A stretch of 64,000 bases of DNA, taken from Mycobacterium sp. NBC_00419 (GTDB taxonomy: Bacteria; Actinomycetota; Actinomycetes; Mycobacteriales; Mycobacteriaceae). The translations under genes and the position numbers were made by a program. A model generated the notes under the pieces. The model saw nothing but the letters and a program-made list of their open reading frames with translations, was not told where the DNA came from and made no database searches. Positions 39,420 through 48,496 of the stretch are shown one piece after another. Position 1 is the first letter of the stretch; each line of letters begins with the position of its first letter. The stretch lies in NCBI RefSeq assembly GCF_036023875.1, contig NZ_CP107931.1, forward strand, positions 3,162,001 to 3,226,000, given 5' to 3'.

Positions 39420-40664
39420 TCAGCGGGGCTCTTTCGGTAGTCCCAGGAGCTTCTCGCCGATGACGTTGCGCTGAATCTGCGAGCTGCCGGCGTAGATCGT
39501 CGCCGCCCGTGCGTAGAGCAGCTCGTCGAGCCAGCACGATGACGAGTTGGGAGTCCCGGGGGCGGCAATGATCAGGGCCTCGCCGTTGCCCGACCCCTCG
39601 GGGCACAGCGCGTCGAGACCGAGGATCTCGACGGCGAGGTCGGTGCAGCGCCGGAAGTACTCGCTCCAGATCACTTTGTTGACCGCGGCCTCGGCGCCGG
39701 GCCGCTGCCCGTTCAGTAGCGCGGTCAACCCACGGTAGCCCTGATAGCGCAGGATCTGCACTCGCGAATAGCACCAGGCCAGTTCGTCGCGGACGTGGGG
39801 ATCGTCGTGCACACCGCGGTCTCGGGCGAGCTGCCGAAGCCGGTCGAGGTCGCGGCCGAACTCGATTGCCGCCGTGGTGATCTGGGATCCCCGCTCGAAG
39901 CCGAGCACCGTCATCGCGGTTGCCCAGCCGCCGCCGACACCGCCGAGGACATCGGCGGCCGCGGCCCTGGCGTCGGTGAAGAACACTTCCGAGAACGAGG
40001 CGTGCCCGGCGGCGTTGACGATGGGCCGTACGACGACACCGGGCTGGTCGATCGGCACCAGCAGCATGGACAGACCCTTGTGCTTGGGTGCGGCGGCGTC
40101 GGTGCGCGCCAGCACGAAGATCCAGTTGGCCGTCGGGCCTGCGGAGGTCCAGATCTTCTGCCCGTTGAGCACCCAGTGTTGTTCCCCCGTCGCTTCGCTC
40201 GCCCCATCCCTGCCGTCGAGTACCGCTCGGGTCCGCACCGCCGCCAGATCCGATCCCGCGTCCGGCTCGGAGAAGCCCTGGCACCAGCGGTCTTCGCCGG
40301 TCAGGATGCGGGGCAGGAAGCGTGCCTTCTGGTCCTCGGTGCCCAGCGCGATCAGGGTGTTGCCCAGCAGGTCGATGCCGATCGAGTCGTTCTCTTCGCG
40401 TTCCGGCGCGCCGGCCCTGGCGAACTCCTCGGCCAGAACCACCTGTTCGATCACGGACAGCCCGCCGCCGCCGTATCGGGTGGGCCAGGACACGGCGACC
40501 AGGCCGCGGTCGGCGAGCAACTTGCGCCACCAGTGCCGCACTTGTGCGCGTTCGTCGGGCGCCAGCGCACCCGGTCCTTGCCATCCGGCGGGCAGGTGCT
40601 CGCCGAGGAATGCTCGGATCTGGTCGCGGAACGCGTGCGCTTCGATGGGGTAGTCGATGTCCAC
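39420..40664 (-). CDS. fadE17: Acyl-CoA dehydrogenase (FadE17-like)
   Basis: This 414-residue acyl-CoA dehydrogenase has the FAD and substrate motifs [21 protein letters not shown] and [13 protein letters not shown], a conserved Arg-rich DxxxR region, and a C-terminal [21 protein letters not shown] typical of the family. It starts at ATG 40664, 14 nt after the echA13 stop. With the following fadE18-like gene it probably forms an alpha2beta2 dehydrogenase. Gene order echA13-fadE17-fadE18 matches Rv1935c-Rv1933c, part of the Mce3R regulon in M. tuberculosis. Confidence 0.88.
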   Translation of the reverse strand: MDIDYPIEAHAFRDQIRAFLGEHLPAGWQGPGALAPDERAQVRHWWRKLLADRGLVAVSWPTRYGGGGLSVIEQVVLAEEFARAGAPEREENDSIGIDLLGNTLIALGTEDQKARFLPRILTGEDRWCQGFSEPDAGSDLAAVRTRAVLDGRDGASEATGEQHWVLNGQKIWTSAGPTANWIFVLARTDAAAPKHKGLSMLLVPIDQPGVVVRPIVNAAGHASFSEVFFTDARAAAADVLGGVGGGWATAMTVLGFERGSQITTAAIEFGRDLDRLRQLARDRGVHDDPHVRDELAWCYSRVQILRYQGYRGLTALLNGQRPGAEAAVNKVIWSEYFRRCTDLAVEILGLDALCPEGSGNGEALIIAAPGTPNSSSCWLDELLYARAATIYAGSSQIQRNVIGEKLLGLPKEPR

Positions 40665-40678
40665 GTGTGCTCCGCGAG

Positions 40679-41575
40679 TCAGGGGCGGTGCTTGGCCGCG
40701 GGCAGGATCTCAGGCGCAAGCCGCCAGTCCTCGAGACCGTCCTCGACGGTCCCGATACCCAGCGGATTGCCGTTGCGCTCGGCCCAATGCGAGTGGTTGA
40801 GCTGATGCAGCGTGAAGCAGGCATCGAGGGCGGTGGAGAAGCCCATGGCGTCCACGGTCTGGTTCACCGATTCCTTGATCAGCAGTGCCGCGATGGTCGG
40901 CACCTTGGCGATCCGGCGGGCGAACTCAATGGTGCGGGCCGACAGCTCGTCGCTCGGGAAGACCTTGCTGACCATCCCGAGGGCGTGTGCCTCGTCGGCG
41001 CTCATCGAATCGCCGGTGAGCAGGAGCTCTTTTGCCTTGCGTGGCCCGAATTCCCAGGGATGGCCGAAGTACTCCACGCCACACATGCCCAGCCGGGTGC
41101 CCACTACGTCGGCGAAGGTCGTGTCCTCGCCGGCGACGATGAGATCGCAGCACCAGGTCAGCATCAGGCCCGCCGACAGGACCAGTCCGTGTACCTCGGC
41201 GATGGTGATCTTCCGTAGGTTGCGCCACCGCTTGGTGTTCTGGAAGAAGTAGTGCCACTCCTGCCGGTGCCGGGCATCGGCGCCGGTCAGCGTTCCGCCG
41301 TTGCACTGGTAGGTGGGGTGCTGACCGGGACCGGGGGAGCGCTCCCGGACGTCGTCGCTGGAGCCGAGATCGTGGCCCGCCGAGAAGCACGGTCCCGCAC
41401 CGCGCAGGATGACCACCCGCACGGTGTCGTCCTCTTCGGCCAGTTCGAACGCCGTCCCGAGTTCGACGAGCATCCCCCGGTTCTGCGCGTTGCGCTGTTT
41501 TGGGCGATCCAGCGTGACGACGGCGATCCGGCCATCGTCGATCACGTCGTACTCGATGTAGTCGAAATGCTGCAC
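40679..41575 (-). CDS. echA13: Enoyl-CoA hydratase/isomerase family protein (EchA13-like)
   Basis: This 298-residue crotonase-fold protein has [14 protein letters not shown], the oxyanion-hole segments [12 protein letters not shown] and [23 protein letters not shown], and a C-terminal trimerisation region. The position of the catalytic Glu in active hydratases appears as [12 protein letters not shown]. The start is GTG 41575 with a GGAAGGGAG Shine-Dalgarno; the 25 codons upstream look non-coding. It is divergent from melF and heads the operon echA13-fadE17-fadE18-fadD, a set able to activate, dehydrogenate and hydrate a fatty acyl chain. Confidence 0.88.
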   Translation of the reverse strand: MQHFDYIEYDVIDDGRIAVVTLDRPKQRNAQNRGMLVELGTAFELAEEDDTVRVVILRGAGPCFSAGHDLGSSDDVRERSPGPGQHPTYQCNGGTLTGADARHRQEWHYFFQNTKRWRNLRKITIAEVHGLVLSAGLMLTWCCDLIVAGEDTTFADVVGTRLGMCGVEYFGHPWEFGPRKAKELLLTGDSMSADEAHALGMVSKVFPSDELSARTIEFARRIAKVPTIAALLIKESVNQTVDAMGFSTALDACFTLHQLNHSHWAERNGNPLGIGTVEDGLEDWRLAPEILPAAKHRP

Positions 41576-41792
41576 CGATGCTCCCTTCCTCGCGGCGGCG
41601 GCCCTGCCGCGCAAGCAGCACGCTACGCGGGGTCTCCGCGCTATGTCCATAGCCAGTACGGCGATTTGGCGACAGATGAGAGATAAATTACGTAGCGGGA
41701 TGCATCTTGCGTCGAGCCAAGTATCTTGCTAGTACTGTGGTGTACGTCGCAGTCGATACGTGCTTGTGCGGTCCCTAACGAGAGAGATTGAG
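41576..41792. promoter_or_regulatory. echA13-melF divergent promoter region
   Basis: This 217-bp spacer separates the two operons of the island. A plus-strand TACTGT box (41733-41738) lies about 55 nt before melF, and a minus-strand TAATTT box (41690-41685) serves echA13. In M. tuberculosis Mce3R represses both operons from the equivalent spacer and binds a non-palindromic sequence, so the absence of a large palindrome here is expected. The heptamer agtatct occurs in this spacer near 41720 and again upstream of the Mce3R-like gene near 49787. Confidence 0.5.
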
Positions 41793-42902
41793 ATGGAAAT
41801 CGGACTCTTCCTGATGCCGGCGCATCCACCGGAGCGCAGCCTTTACGACGCGACACAGTGGGACTTGGAGCTCATCGAGCTGGCTGATCAGCTGGGCTAC
41901 GTCGAGGCCTGGGTCGGCGAACATTTCACTGTGCCGTGGGAACCGATCTGCGCCCCCGACCTGCTGCTGGCTCAGGCCCTGTTGCGGACCAAGAACATCA
42001 AGCTCGCCCCGGGCGCGCACCTGCTGCCGTACCACCACCCGGTCGAACTCGCGCACCGTGTCGCCTACTTCGACCACCTCGCGCAGGGCCGGTTCATGCT
42101 CGGCGTCGGCGCCAGCGGTATCCCGGGGGACTGGGCCCTGTTCGACGTCGACGGGCAGAACGGCGAGCATCGCGAGATGACCCGCGAGGCGCTCGAGATC
42201 ATGCTCAAGGTCTGGACCGAGGATCAGCCCTGGGAGTATCGCGGAAAGTACTGGAACGCCAACGGTATTGCGCCGATGTTCGAGGGTCTGATGAAGCGGC
42301 ACATCAAACCGTTCCAGGCGCCGCACCCGCCGATCGGGGTCACCGGGTTCAGCGCCGGCTCGGAGACACTGAAGCTCGCCGGTGAGCGCGGGTACCTACC
42401 GATGAGCCTCGACCTCAACGCCGAATACGTGGCCACCCACTGGGACGCGGTGCTCGAAGGCGCGGCCCGCTCCGGGCGGACACCGGACCGTAAGGACTGG
42501 CGACTGGTCCGCGAGGTCGTGGTCGCCGAGACCGACGAGCAGGCCTTCCGCTATGCCGTCGACGGCATGATGGGCCGCAACATGCGCGAGTACGTCCTGC
42601 CGACTTTCCGGATGTTCGGCATGACCAAGTTCTACAAGCACAATCCGTCGGTCCCCGACGAGGACGTCACACCGGAGTACCTGGCCGAGAACACCTTTGT
42701 GGTCGGATCGGTGGAGACGGTGGTCGACAAACTCGAAGCCACCTACGACCAGGTCGGCGGATTCGGTCACCTGTTGATTCTGGGCTTCGACTACCGCGAC
42801 AACCCCGGCCCGTGGAAGGAATCGATGCGCCTGCTGGCCGAGGAAGTCATGCCACGTCTGAATGCCCGCATCGCCAAGAAGCCCGCTGGCTTAGTCGTCT
42901 GA
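41793..42902 (+). CDS. melF: Luciferase-like (LLM) flavin-dependent monooxygenase (MelF-like)
   Basis: This 369-residue bacterial-luciferase-fold enzyme opens MEIGLFLMPAHPPERSLYDATQWDLE. It shows the LLM pattern around LGYVEAWVGEHFTVPWEP, GRFMLGVGASGIPGDW and VVGSVETVVDKL. LLM enzymes use reduced FMN or F420 to oxygenate or reduce substrates. ATG 41793 is chosen; the 11 codons before it are not family-like. It opens the plus-strand operon melF-melG-melH-melJ-melK, matching Rv1936 onward (mel2 locus), which in M. tuberculosis and M. marinum is linked to resistance to reactive oxygen species. Confidence 0.9.
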   Translation: MEIGLFLMPAHPPERSLYDATQWDLELIELADQLGYVEAWVGEHFTVPWEPICAPDLLLAQALLRTKNIKLAPGAHLLPYHHPVELAHRVAYFDHLAQGRFMLGVGASGIPGDWALFDVDGQNGEHREMTREALEIMLKVWTEDQPWEYRGKYWNANGIAPMFEGLMKRHIKPFQAPHPPIGVTGFSAGSETLKLAGERGYLPMSLDLNAEYVATHWDAVLEGAARSGRTPDRKDWRLVREVVVAETDEQAFRYAVDGMMGRNMREYVLPTFRMFGMTKFYKHNPSVPDEDVTPEYLAENTFVVGSVETVVDKLEATYDQVGGFGHLLILGFDYRDNPGPWKESMRLLAEEVMPRLNARIAKKPAGLVV

Positions 42903-42934
42903 TCGAGATCGAAACCGACTGGGAAGGCAGCGAT

Positions 42935-45472
42935 ATGCAACCTCGGCAGATCACCGTCCGCTATTCCGATGGAACGCAGAAGACGATGCCGGCGCAGCCG
43001 GACCAGTCGATCCTGGAGGCCGCCGAAGAACACGGCGTCGCGATCGTCAACGAATGCCAGAGCGGGATCTGTGGCACCTGTGTGGCGACCTGTACCTCCG
43101 GCGAGTACGAGATGGGCCGCACCGAGGGCTTGTCCGAGGTGGAACGTGATGCCCGAAAGGTACTGACCTGTCAGACCTTTGCCACCTCGGACTGTCTGAT
43201 CAGCCTGCAGTATCCCGCCGACGACAACGCCGCCCGGCTGGTCGCGGCCACCGGGACGGTGCTCGCGGTGGAGCACGTCTCGGCGAGCACCGCCTTGCTG
43301 CGCATCGACGTCTCCGAGCTGGGTTCGCTGTCCTACCAGGCGGGGCAGTTCGCCCAGCTCAAGGTTCCCGGTACGACGTCCTGGCGCAACTACTCCTACG
43401 CCCATCCTGCCGATGGTGCTAGCACGGTGGAGTTCATCGTTCGCCTGCTGCCGCACGGCGAGATGTCGGATTATCTGCGTGATCGGGCCAAGCCCGGTGA
43501 CCGGATCGCGATGCGGTGCAGCAAGGGCGGCTTCTATCTGCGCCCGGTCGTGCGGCCACTGGTACTGGTGGCCGGCGGGACCGGGCTTTCGGCGATCCTG
43601 GCGATGGCCGCGAGCCTGGATGCCGGGATCGCCCAGCCCGTGCACCTGATCTACGGTGTGACCGCGGCCGACGACCTCTGCAAACTCGACGAACTCGAGG
43701 AGTTGCAGCAGCGCATCCCGAGCCTGACGGTGCACACGGTGGTGGCCAACCCGGGCCCCGGCTGGGACGGACCGGTCGGACTGGTCACCGACGTCCTGGA
43801 CCCCAGCATGTTCGGCGGGGGCGATAGCGACGCCTATCTGTGCGGTCCGCCGGCGATGGTCGAGGGCACCCGGACCTGGCTGAGCAACAATGGAATTCAC
43901 GGCACCGGCCTCTACTACGAGAAGTTCGTGGCCAGCGGGCCCGCACGCCGCCGCAGTGCACCGCGCCTGGATTACGCCGCACTGAATCTGGCCGACGTGC
44001 GCGCACGTGGCCGGGGGACCGCGGTGGTCATCGGTGGCAGCATTGCCGGTATCGCCGCGGCCAAGGTGCTCACCGAGACCTTCGAACGGGTCATCGTGCT
44101 GGAGAAGGACCCCCCGCACACCCGTCGTGAGGGCAGGCCGGGTGCCGCCCAGGGCTGGCATCTGCACCATCTGCTCACCGCAGGCCGGATCGAGTTGGAG
44201 CGATTCTTCCCCGGGATCATCGACGACATGGTGCGCGAGGGCGCGTTCGACGTCGACATGGCCGCCCAGTACCGCATCCGACTCGGCGGCGAGTGGAAGA
44301 AGCCGGGCACCGGTGACATCCAGATCGTCTGCGCCGGGCGCCCATTGCTCGAATGGTGTGTGCGGCGCCGACTGGACGGCGAACCACGCGTCGACTTCCG
44401 CTATGACGCCGTCGTCAGCGACCTGGTCTACGACCGCGCTACCAACGCCGTGATCGGTGTGGCGACAGCCGACGACAACGATGAGCTGGACGTGATACCA
44501 GCCGAATTCGTGGTCGACGCATCGGGTAAAAACACCCGGCTGCCGGAGTTCCTCGACCGCATCGGCATCGGTGCACCGGAGGCCGAACAGGACATCATCA
44601 ACTGCTTCTACTCCACGATGTACCACAAGGTGCCGCCGGAACGGCAGTGGGACGACAAGGTGATGGTGATCTGCTACGCCTACCGGCCGTTCGAGGACAC
44701 CTACGCCGCGCAGTACTACACCGACAGCTCCCGGACGATCCTGTCCACATCGCTGGTCGCCTACAACTGCTATTCGCCGCCGCGGACCGCCCGCGAGTTC
44801 CGGGAGTTCGCCAACCGGATGCCCTCACCGGTGATCGGGGAGAATATCGACGGCCTGGAGCCGGCGTCGGAGATCTACAACTTCCGCTACCCGAACATGC
44901 TGCGATTGCGCTACGAGAAGAAGCGCAACCTGCCCCGATCACTTCTGGTCGTCGGTGACGCCTACACCAGCGCCGACCCGGTGTCTGGTCTGGGGATGAC
45001 GTTGGCGCTCAAAGAGGTTCGCACTATGCAGCTGCTGCTGGACAAGTACGGTCCGGGTCACGCGCAGCTGCCCCGCCGCTACTTCCGCACGATCGCCAAG
45101 ATGGCTGACACCGCGTGGTTCGTGATCCGGGAGCAGAACCTGCGCTTCGACTGGCTAAAGGACGCCGACAAGAAGCGGCCGTTCTACTTCGGTGCGCTGA
45201 CCTGGTACATGGACCGGGTGATGGAACTGGTGCATGACGATCCCGAGACTTACAACGAGTTCCTCGCTGTCGTCCACCTGGTCAAACCCGCTGCGGCGCT
45301 GATGACTCCGAAGGTGGCCGCCCGCGTCGTCGGTAAGTGGGCACGGACGAAGCTGTCGGGACAGCAGACGCTGATCGAACGCAACTATGCCAACCGCACC
45401 GTCCCGCAGATCGAGACTCCGATGGTCACCGACGAGCTGCTCGCCGATCTGACCGCCACCCGCACCCCGTAG
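42935..45472 (+). CDS. melG: Three-part oxygenase: ferredoxin, flavin reductase and FAD monooxygenase (MelG-like)
   Basis: This 845-residue protein joins three redox units. A plant-type [2Fe-2S] domain (about residues 1-95) carries ECQSGICGTCVATC and a fourth Cys in VLTCQTF. A ferredoxin-NAD(P)H reductase unit (about 100-340) has WRNYSYAHP for flavin and LVAGGTGLSAIL for NAD(P). A class A flavin monooxygenase unit (about 365-845) has AVVIGGSIAGIAAAKVL and the second FAD motif LVVGDAYTSADPVSGLGM. Electrons could thus pass from NAD(P)H to the oxygenase within one chain. ATG 42935 has ggaagg upstream. The fusion and length match Rv1937 (839 residues), so it is an established family, not a local artefact. 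Confidence 0.9.
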   Translation: MQPRQITVRYSDGTQKTMPAQPDQSILEAAEEHGVAIVNECQSGICGTCVATCTSGEYEMGRTEGLSEVERDARKVLTCQTFATSDCLISLQYPADDNAARLVAATGTVLAVEHVSASTALLRIDVSELGSLSYQAGQFAQLKVPGTTSWRNYSYAHPADGASTVEFIVRLLPHGEMSDYLRDRAKPGDRIAMRCSKGGFYLRPVVRPLVLVAGGTGLSAILAMAASLDAGIAQPVHLIYGVTAADDLCKLDELEELQQRIPSLTVHTVVANPGPGWDGPVGLVTDVLDPSMFGGGDSDAYLCGPPAMVEGTRTWLSNNGIHGTGLYYEKFVASGPARRRSAPRLDYAALNLADVRARGRGTAVVIGGSIAGIAAAKVLTETFERVIVLEKDPPHTRREGRPGAAQGWHLHHLLTAGRIELERFFPGIIDDMVREGAFDVDMAAQYRIRLGGEWKKPGTGDIQIVCAGRPLLEWCVRRRLDGEPRVDFRYDAVVSDLVYDRATNAVIGVATADDNDELDVIPAEFVVDASGKNTRLPEFLDRIGIGAPEAEQDIINCFYSTMYHKVPPERQWDDKVMVICYAYRPFEDTYAAQYYTDSSRTILSTSLVAYNCYSPPRTAREFREFANRMPSPVIGENIDGLEPASEIYNFRYPNMLRLRYEKKRNLPRSLLVVGDAYTSADPVSGLGMTLALKEVRTMQLLLDKYGPGHAQLPRRYFRTIAKMADTAWFVIREQNLRFDWLKDADKKRPFYFGALTWYMDRVMELVHDDPETYNEFLAVVHLVKPAAALMTPKVAARVVGKWARTKLSGQQTLIERNYANRTVPQIETPMVTDELLADLTATRTP

Positions 45473-45485
45473 AGAAGAGGGCCAC

Positions 45486-46535
45486 ATGATCCACCGGATG
45501 CTGAACTGCCGGGGCACCCGGATCCACGCCGTGGAGGACGGCGAGGGACCGCTGGTCGTGCTGGTGCACGGCTTTCCGGAGTCCTGGTACTCCTGGCGGC
45601 ACCAGATCCCCGCGCTGGCCGCCGCAGGCTATCGGGTGGTCGCCATCGACCAGCGCGGCTACGGCCAGTCGTCGAAGTACCGGGTCCAAACCGCCTATCG
45701 CATCAAAGAATTGGTGGGTGACATCCTCGGCGTCATCGATGCCTACGGCGAGAAGCAGGCCGTGGTGGTCGGACACGACTGGGGTGCACCCGTCGCGTGG
45801 ACCTTCGCCTGGCTACATCCCGAGCGCTGCCGCGGCGTCGTCGGCATCAGTGTGCCCTTCGCCGGGCGCGGGGTCATCGGGCTGCCGGGCAGCCCCTTCG
45901 GTGAGCGCCGTCCCAACGAGTACCACCTGGAACTCGCCGGCCCCGGCAAGGTCTGGTATCAGGACTACTTCTCCGAGCAGGACGCGATCATCGCCGAGAT
46001 CGAGGAGGACCTGCGCGGCTGGCTGCTGGGCCTGACCTACACCGTCTCCGGGCAGCCCGCGATCGCCGCCACCGAGGCCGCCGTCGCCGCGGGTGTGGAC
46101 CTGGCGGCGATGGACCCGATCGAGGTGATCCGGTCCGGGCCGCTCTGCATGGAGCAGGGGGCGCGGCTCAAGGACGCGTTCGTCTACCCAGATCCGATGC
46201 CGGACTGGTTCACCGAGGCCGACCTCGACTTCTACACAGCCGAATTCGAGCGATCCGGCTTCGGCGGTCCGCTGAGCTTCTACCACAACATCGACAACGA
46301 CTGGCACGACCTCGCCGACCAGGAGGGCATCCCGCTGACCCCGCCGGCACTGTTCATCGGCGGCCAGTACGACGTCGGCACGATCTGGGGTCTGGAGGCC
46401 GTCGAGCGGGCCGAGGAAGTGATGCCGAACTACTGCGGCACCCATATGGTCGCCGACGTGGGGCACTGGATTCAGCAGGAGGAGCCCAAGGAGACCAACC
46501 GGCTGCTCCTCGATTTCCTCGGCGGACTGCGGTAG
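45486..46535 (+). CDS. ephB: Epoxide hydrolase, alpha/beta hydrolase fold (EphB / MelH-like)
   Basis: This 349-residue alpha/beta hydrolase has the oxyanion-hole motif HGFPESWYSW, the nucleophile motif VVVGHDWGAPVAW (Asp in place of Ser, diagnostic of epoxide hydrolases), the acid region ALFIGGQYDVGT and the catalytic His in VADVGHWIQQEEP. It opens epoxides to diols. It starts at ATG 45486, 13 nt after melG, in the same operon. It corresponds to Rv1938 (EphB/MelH), whose loss in M. tuberculosis alters redox balance. An epoxidising oxygenase (melF or melG) followed by an epoxide hydrolase makes a plausible two-step route. Confidence 0.92.
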   Translation: MIHRMLNCRGTRIHAVEDGEGPLVVLVHGFPESWYSWRHQIPALAAAGYRVVAIDQRGYGQSSKYRVQTAYRIKELVGDILGVIDAYGEKQAVVVGHDWGAPVAWTFAWLHPERCRGVVGISVPFAGRGVIGLPGSPFGERRPNEYHLELAGPGKVWYQDYFSEQDAIIAEIEEDLRGWLLGLTYTVSGQPAIAATEAAVAAGVDLAAMDPIEVIRSGPLCMEQGARLKDAFVYPDPMPDWFTEADLDFYTAEFERSGFGGPLSFYHNIDNDWHDLADQEGIPLTPPALFIGGQYDVGTIWGLEAVERAEEVMPNYCGTHMVADVGHWIQQEEPKETNRLLLDFLGGLR

Positions 46536-46584
46536 TGAAGCGTCGTCGCTGTCCCGCTGAGGGACTCGGCACCCGGGAGGCCGC

Positions 46585-47682
46585 GTGAAGACCGCGCACG
46601 GACGCGTTCGCAGAGCCGTCACCGCCATCGCCACCGGACGGCCGGTGGTGCTGATCGACGAGACGGCCGCGCAGGGCTACCTGGTGTTCGCGGCCGACGC
46701 CGCGACGCCGGCACTGCTCGCGTTCACGATCCGGCACACCTCGGGCTACGTCCGGGTAGCGCTGCCGGAGCAGGACTGTGACCGGCTGGACCTGCCACCG
46801 ATCTGCGGCCCTGACGGCGAACCGTTCGGCACCGCGGCGCACCGCGTCGCGGTGGACTACCGCCACGTCGGGACCGGGATCTCGGCGACCGATCGCGCCC
46901 GCACTATCGCGGCGTTGGCGGCAGCGGACTCCACCGCGGCCGACTTCCACCGGCCCGGCCACGTGATTCCGGTGCTGGCCCGGCAGCACGGCGTACTCGG
47001 AGTAAGCCCGGCGGCTCCCGAAGCAGCCGTCGACCTGGCCCGCCTCGGCATGCGCAGTCCGGCGGGCGTGCTCTGCGAGATTGTGTCGCAACGCGATTCA
47101 GGAGACGTGGCCGACAGCCGCGAACTGCTCTGCTTCGCAGACCGGCATCGGCTGCCGGTCGTGTCGGTCACCGAGATCGCCGCCTACCGCAGCCGCACCG
47201 AACCGCAGGTGGCCCGCTCCTCGGAGGCCACCCTGCCCACCGCCACCGGCGGGTTACGAGTGGTCGGCTTCCGTGGCGTTCGCGACGGCTGTGATCACCT
47301 CGCGGTGATCGCAGGCAGCTCCGGAGCAGATGCCCCCATGCCGTTGCACATCCACGTCGAATGCCTCAGCGGTGACGTGTTCGGATCACTGGCATGCCGC
47401 TGCGGTGCGGACCTGGCCGGCGCCGTCGCGGCGATGAACGCCACCGGCACCGGCATGGTCATCTATCTGCGCCCGGCACAGGTACGCGCCTGCGGCCTGC
47501 TTCCCGGTGAGGTGGACGACGGGGTGTCGGAAACCGTCGCCTGGATTCTGCGCGATCTGGGCGTGTATTCGGTCAGAATGTCCGACGACGAGCCCGGACT
47601 CGGGCTGCTCATGTTCGGTGCGATCCGCGAACACGGGCTCGACGTTGTGTCCCATCCGCCGGTCTGGTCTGCCGTCGGATGA
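46585..47682 (+). CDS. melJ: Degenerate RibBA-like protein (MelJ / RibA1-like)
   Basis: This 365-residue protein has the two-domain layout of RibBA. The N-terminal part (about 1-205) aligns with 3,4-dihydroxy-2-butanone-4-phosphate synthase (IRHTSGYVRVAL, TGISATDRARTIAAL, RPGHVIPV), but the acidic ENEGD active-site motif is replaced by AAQGY and the second catalytic His region (GHTEA) reads APEA. The C-terminal part (about 210-365) keeps the GTP cyclohydrolase II zinc motif C-x10-C-x-C (ECLSGDVFGSLACRCG, Cys260/271/273) but lacks the REGRGIGL-type motif and about 30-40 residues after it. It is therefore unlikely to make riboflavin precursors. GTG 46585 follows gggagg. It matches Rv1940 in position. 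Confidence 0.82.
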   Translation: MKTAHGRVRRAVTAIATGRPVVLIDETAAQGYLVFAADAATPALLAFTIRHTSGYVRVALPEQDCDRLDLPPICGPDGEPFGTAAHRVAVDYRHVGTGISATDRARTIAALAAADSTAADFHRPGHVIPVLARQHGVLGVSPAAPEAAVDLARLGMRSPAGVLCEIVSQRDSGDVADSRELLCFADRHRLPVVSVTEIAAYRSRTEPQVARSSEATLPTATGGLRVVGFRGVRDGCDHLAVIAGSSGADAPMPLHIHVECLSGDVFGSLACRCGADLAGAVAAMNATGTGMVIYLRPAQVRACGLLPGEVDDGVSETVAWILRDLGVYSVRMSDDEPGLGLLMFGAIREHGLDVVSHPPVWSAVG

Positions 47683-47686
47683 AATA

Positions 47687-47701
47687 TGTTGTAGAACAAC
47701 A
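47687..47701. promoter_or_regulatory. Palindrome between melJ and melK
   Basis: Arms tgttgt (47687-47692) and acaaca (47696-47701) are perfectly complementary with a 3-nt spacer. It lies in the only 36-bp gap of the late mel operon, 17 bp before the melK GTG. Size and AT content fit a TetR-type operator, so melK may have its own regulated promoter; a hairpin affecting the transcript is the alternative. Confidence 0.5.
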
Positions 47702-47718
47702 GAAGACGAGGTGAATTG

Positions 47719-48489
47719 GTGACGCATCCCGACCTGTCCGGTAAGGCCGCGATCGTGACCGGAGCGGGGGCCGGAATCGGACTGGCCATCGCGCAGCGCC
47801 TTGCTGCCGAGGGCGCGCAGGTGCTCTGCGCCGACATCAACGGCGAGGCCGCCGCGGCGGCGGCATCGGCGATCGGCGGCGGGGCGGTCGGTCATCGCGC
47901 GGACGTCAGCGACGAGCAACAGGTGATCGGCATGGTCGACGCCTGCGTCGACGCATTCGGTGGTGTCGACAAACTGGTCGCCAACGCCGGTGTCGTGCAC
48001 TTCGCGTCGCTGCTCGATACCACCGTCGAGGACTTCGACCGGGTCATCGGCATCAATCTGCGCGGCGCCTGGCTGTGCACCAAACATGCCGCCCCGGCGA
48101 TGATCGCCCGCGGCGGCGGCGCCATCGTCAACATGTCGTCACTGGGAGGCCTGGTCGGAGCCGCCGGCACCGCCGCATACGGCATGTCCAAGGCTGGCAT
48201 CATCCACCTGAGCCGCGTCACCGCCGCCGAATTGCGTTCGGCCAACGTACGATCCAACGCTCTGCTGCCCGCCTTTGTCGACACCTCCATGCAGCAGACG
48301 GCGATGACGATGTTCGACGAGGCGCTCGGTGCAGGCGGCGCCAACACGATGATCGGGCGCTTACAGGGCAGGATGGCCGGCCCGGAGGAGATGGCCGGCA
48401 TCGTCGCGTTCCTGCTGTCCGACGACGCCTCGATGGTCAACGGCACCGCGCAGCTCGCCGACGGGGGCACCCTCGCCGCGCTGTGGTGA
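47719..48489 (+). CDS. melK: Short-chain dehydrogenase/reductase (MelK / Rv1941-like)
   Basis: This 256-residue classical SDR has TGAGAGIGLAIA for NAD(P), NAGVVHFA, the catalytic Ser in NMSSLGG and YGMSK (YxxxK), and a C-terminal LLSDDASMVNGTAQLADGGT loop. The Asp in CADINGEA after beta-2 favours NAD(H). GTG 47719 is preferred, with gagg 7 nt upstream; an in-frame TTG lies one codon earlier. It ends the plus-strand mel operon and would oxidise or reduce the alcohol or ketone produced after epoxide opening. Its stop is 7 nt from the convergent Mce3R-type gene. Confidence 0.88.
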   Translation: MTHPDLSGKAAIVTGAGAGIGLAIAQRLAAEGAQVLCADINGEAAAAAASAIGGGAVGHRADVSDEQQVIGMVDACVDAFGGVDKLVANAGVVHFASLLDTTVEDFDRVIGINLRGAWLCTKHAAPAMIARGGGAIVNMSSLGGLVGAAGTAAYGMSKAGIIHLSRVTAAELRSANVRSNALLPAFVDTSMQQTAMTMFDEALGAGGANTMIGRLQGRMAGPEEMAGIVAFLLSDDASMVNGTAQLADGGTLAALW

Positions 48490-48496
48490 CGCCGGT

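Noticed and set aside
42935..45472. MelG three-domain fusion as a new protein architecture
   Set aside because: Rv1937 of M. tuberculosis has nearly the same length and place in mel2, so the fusion is already known; it is described as a feature only.
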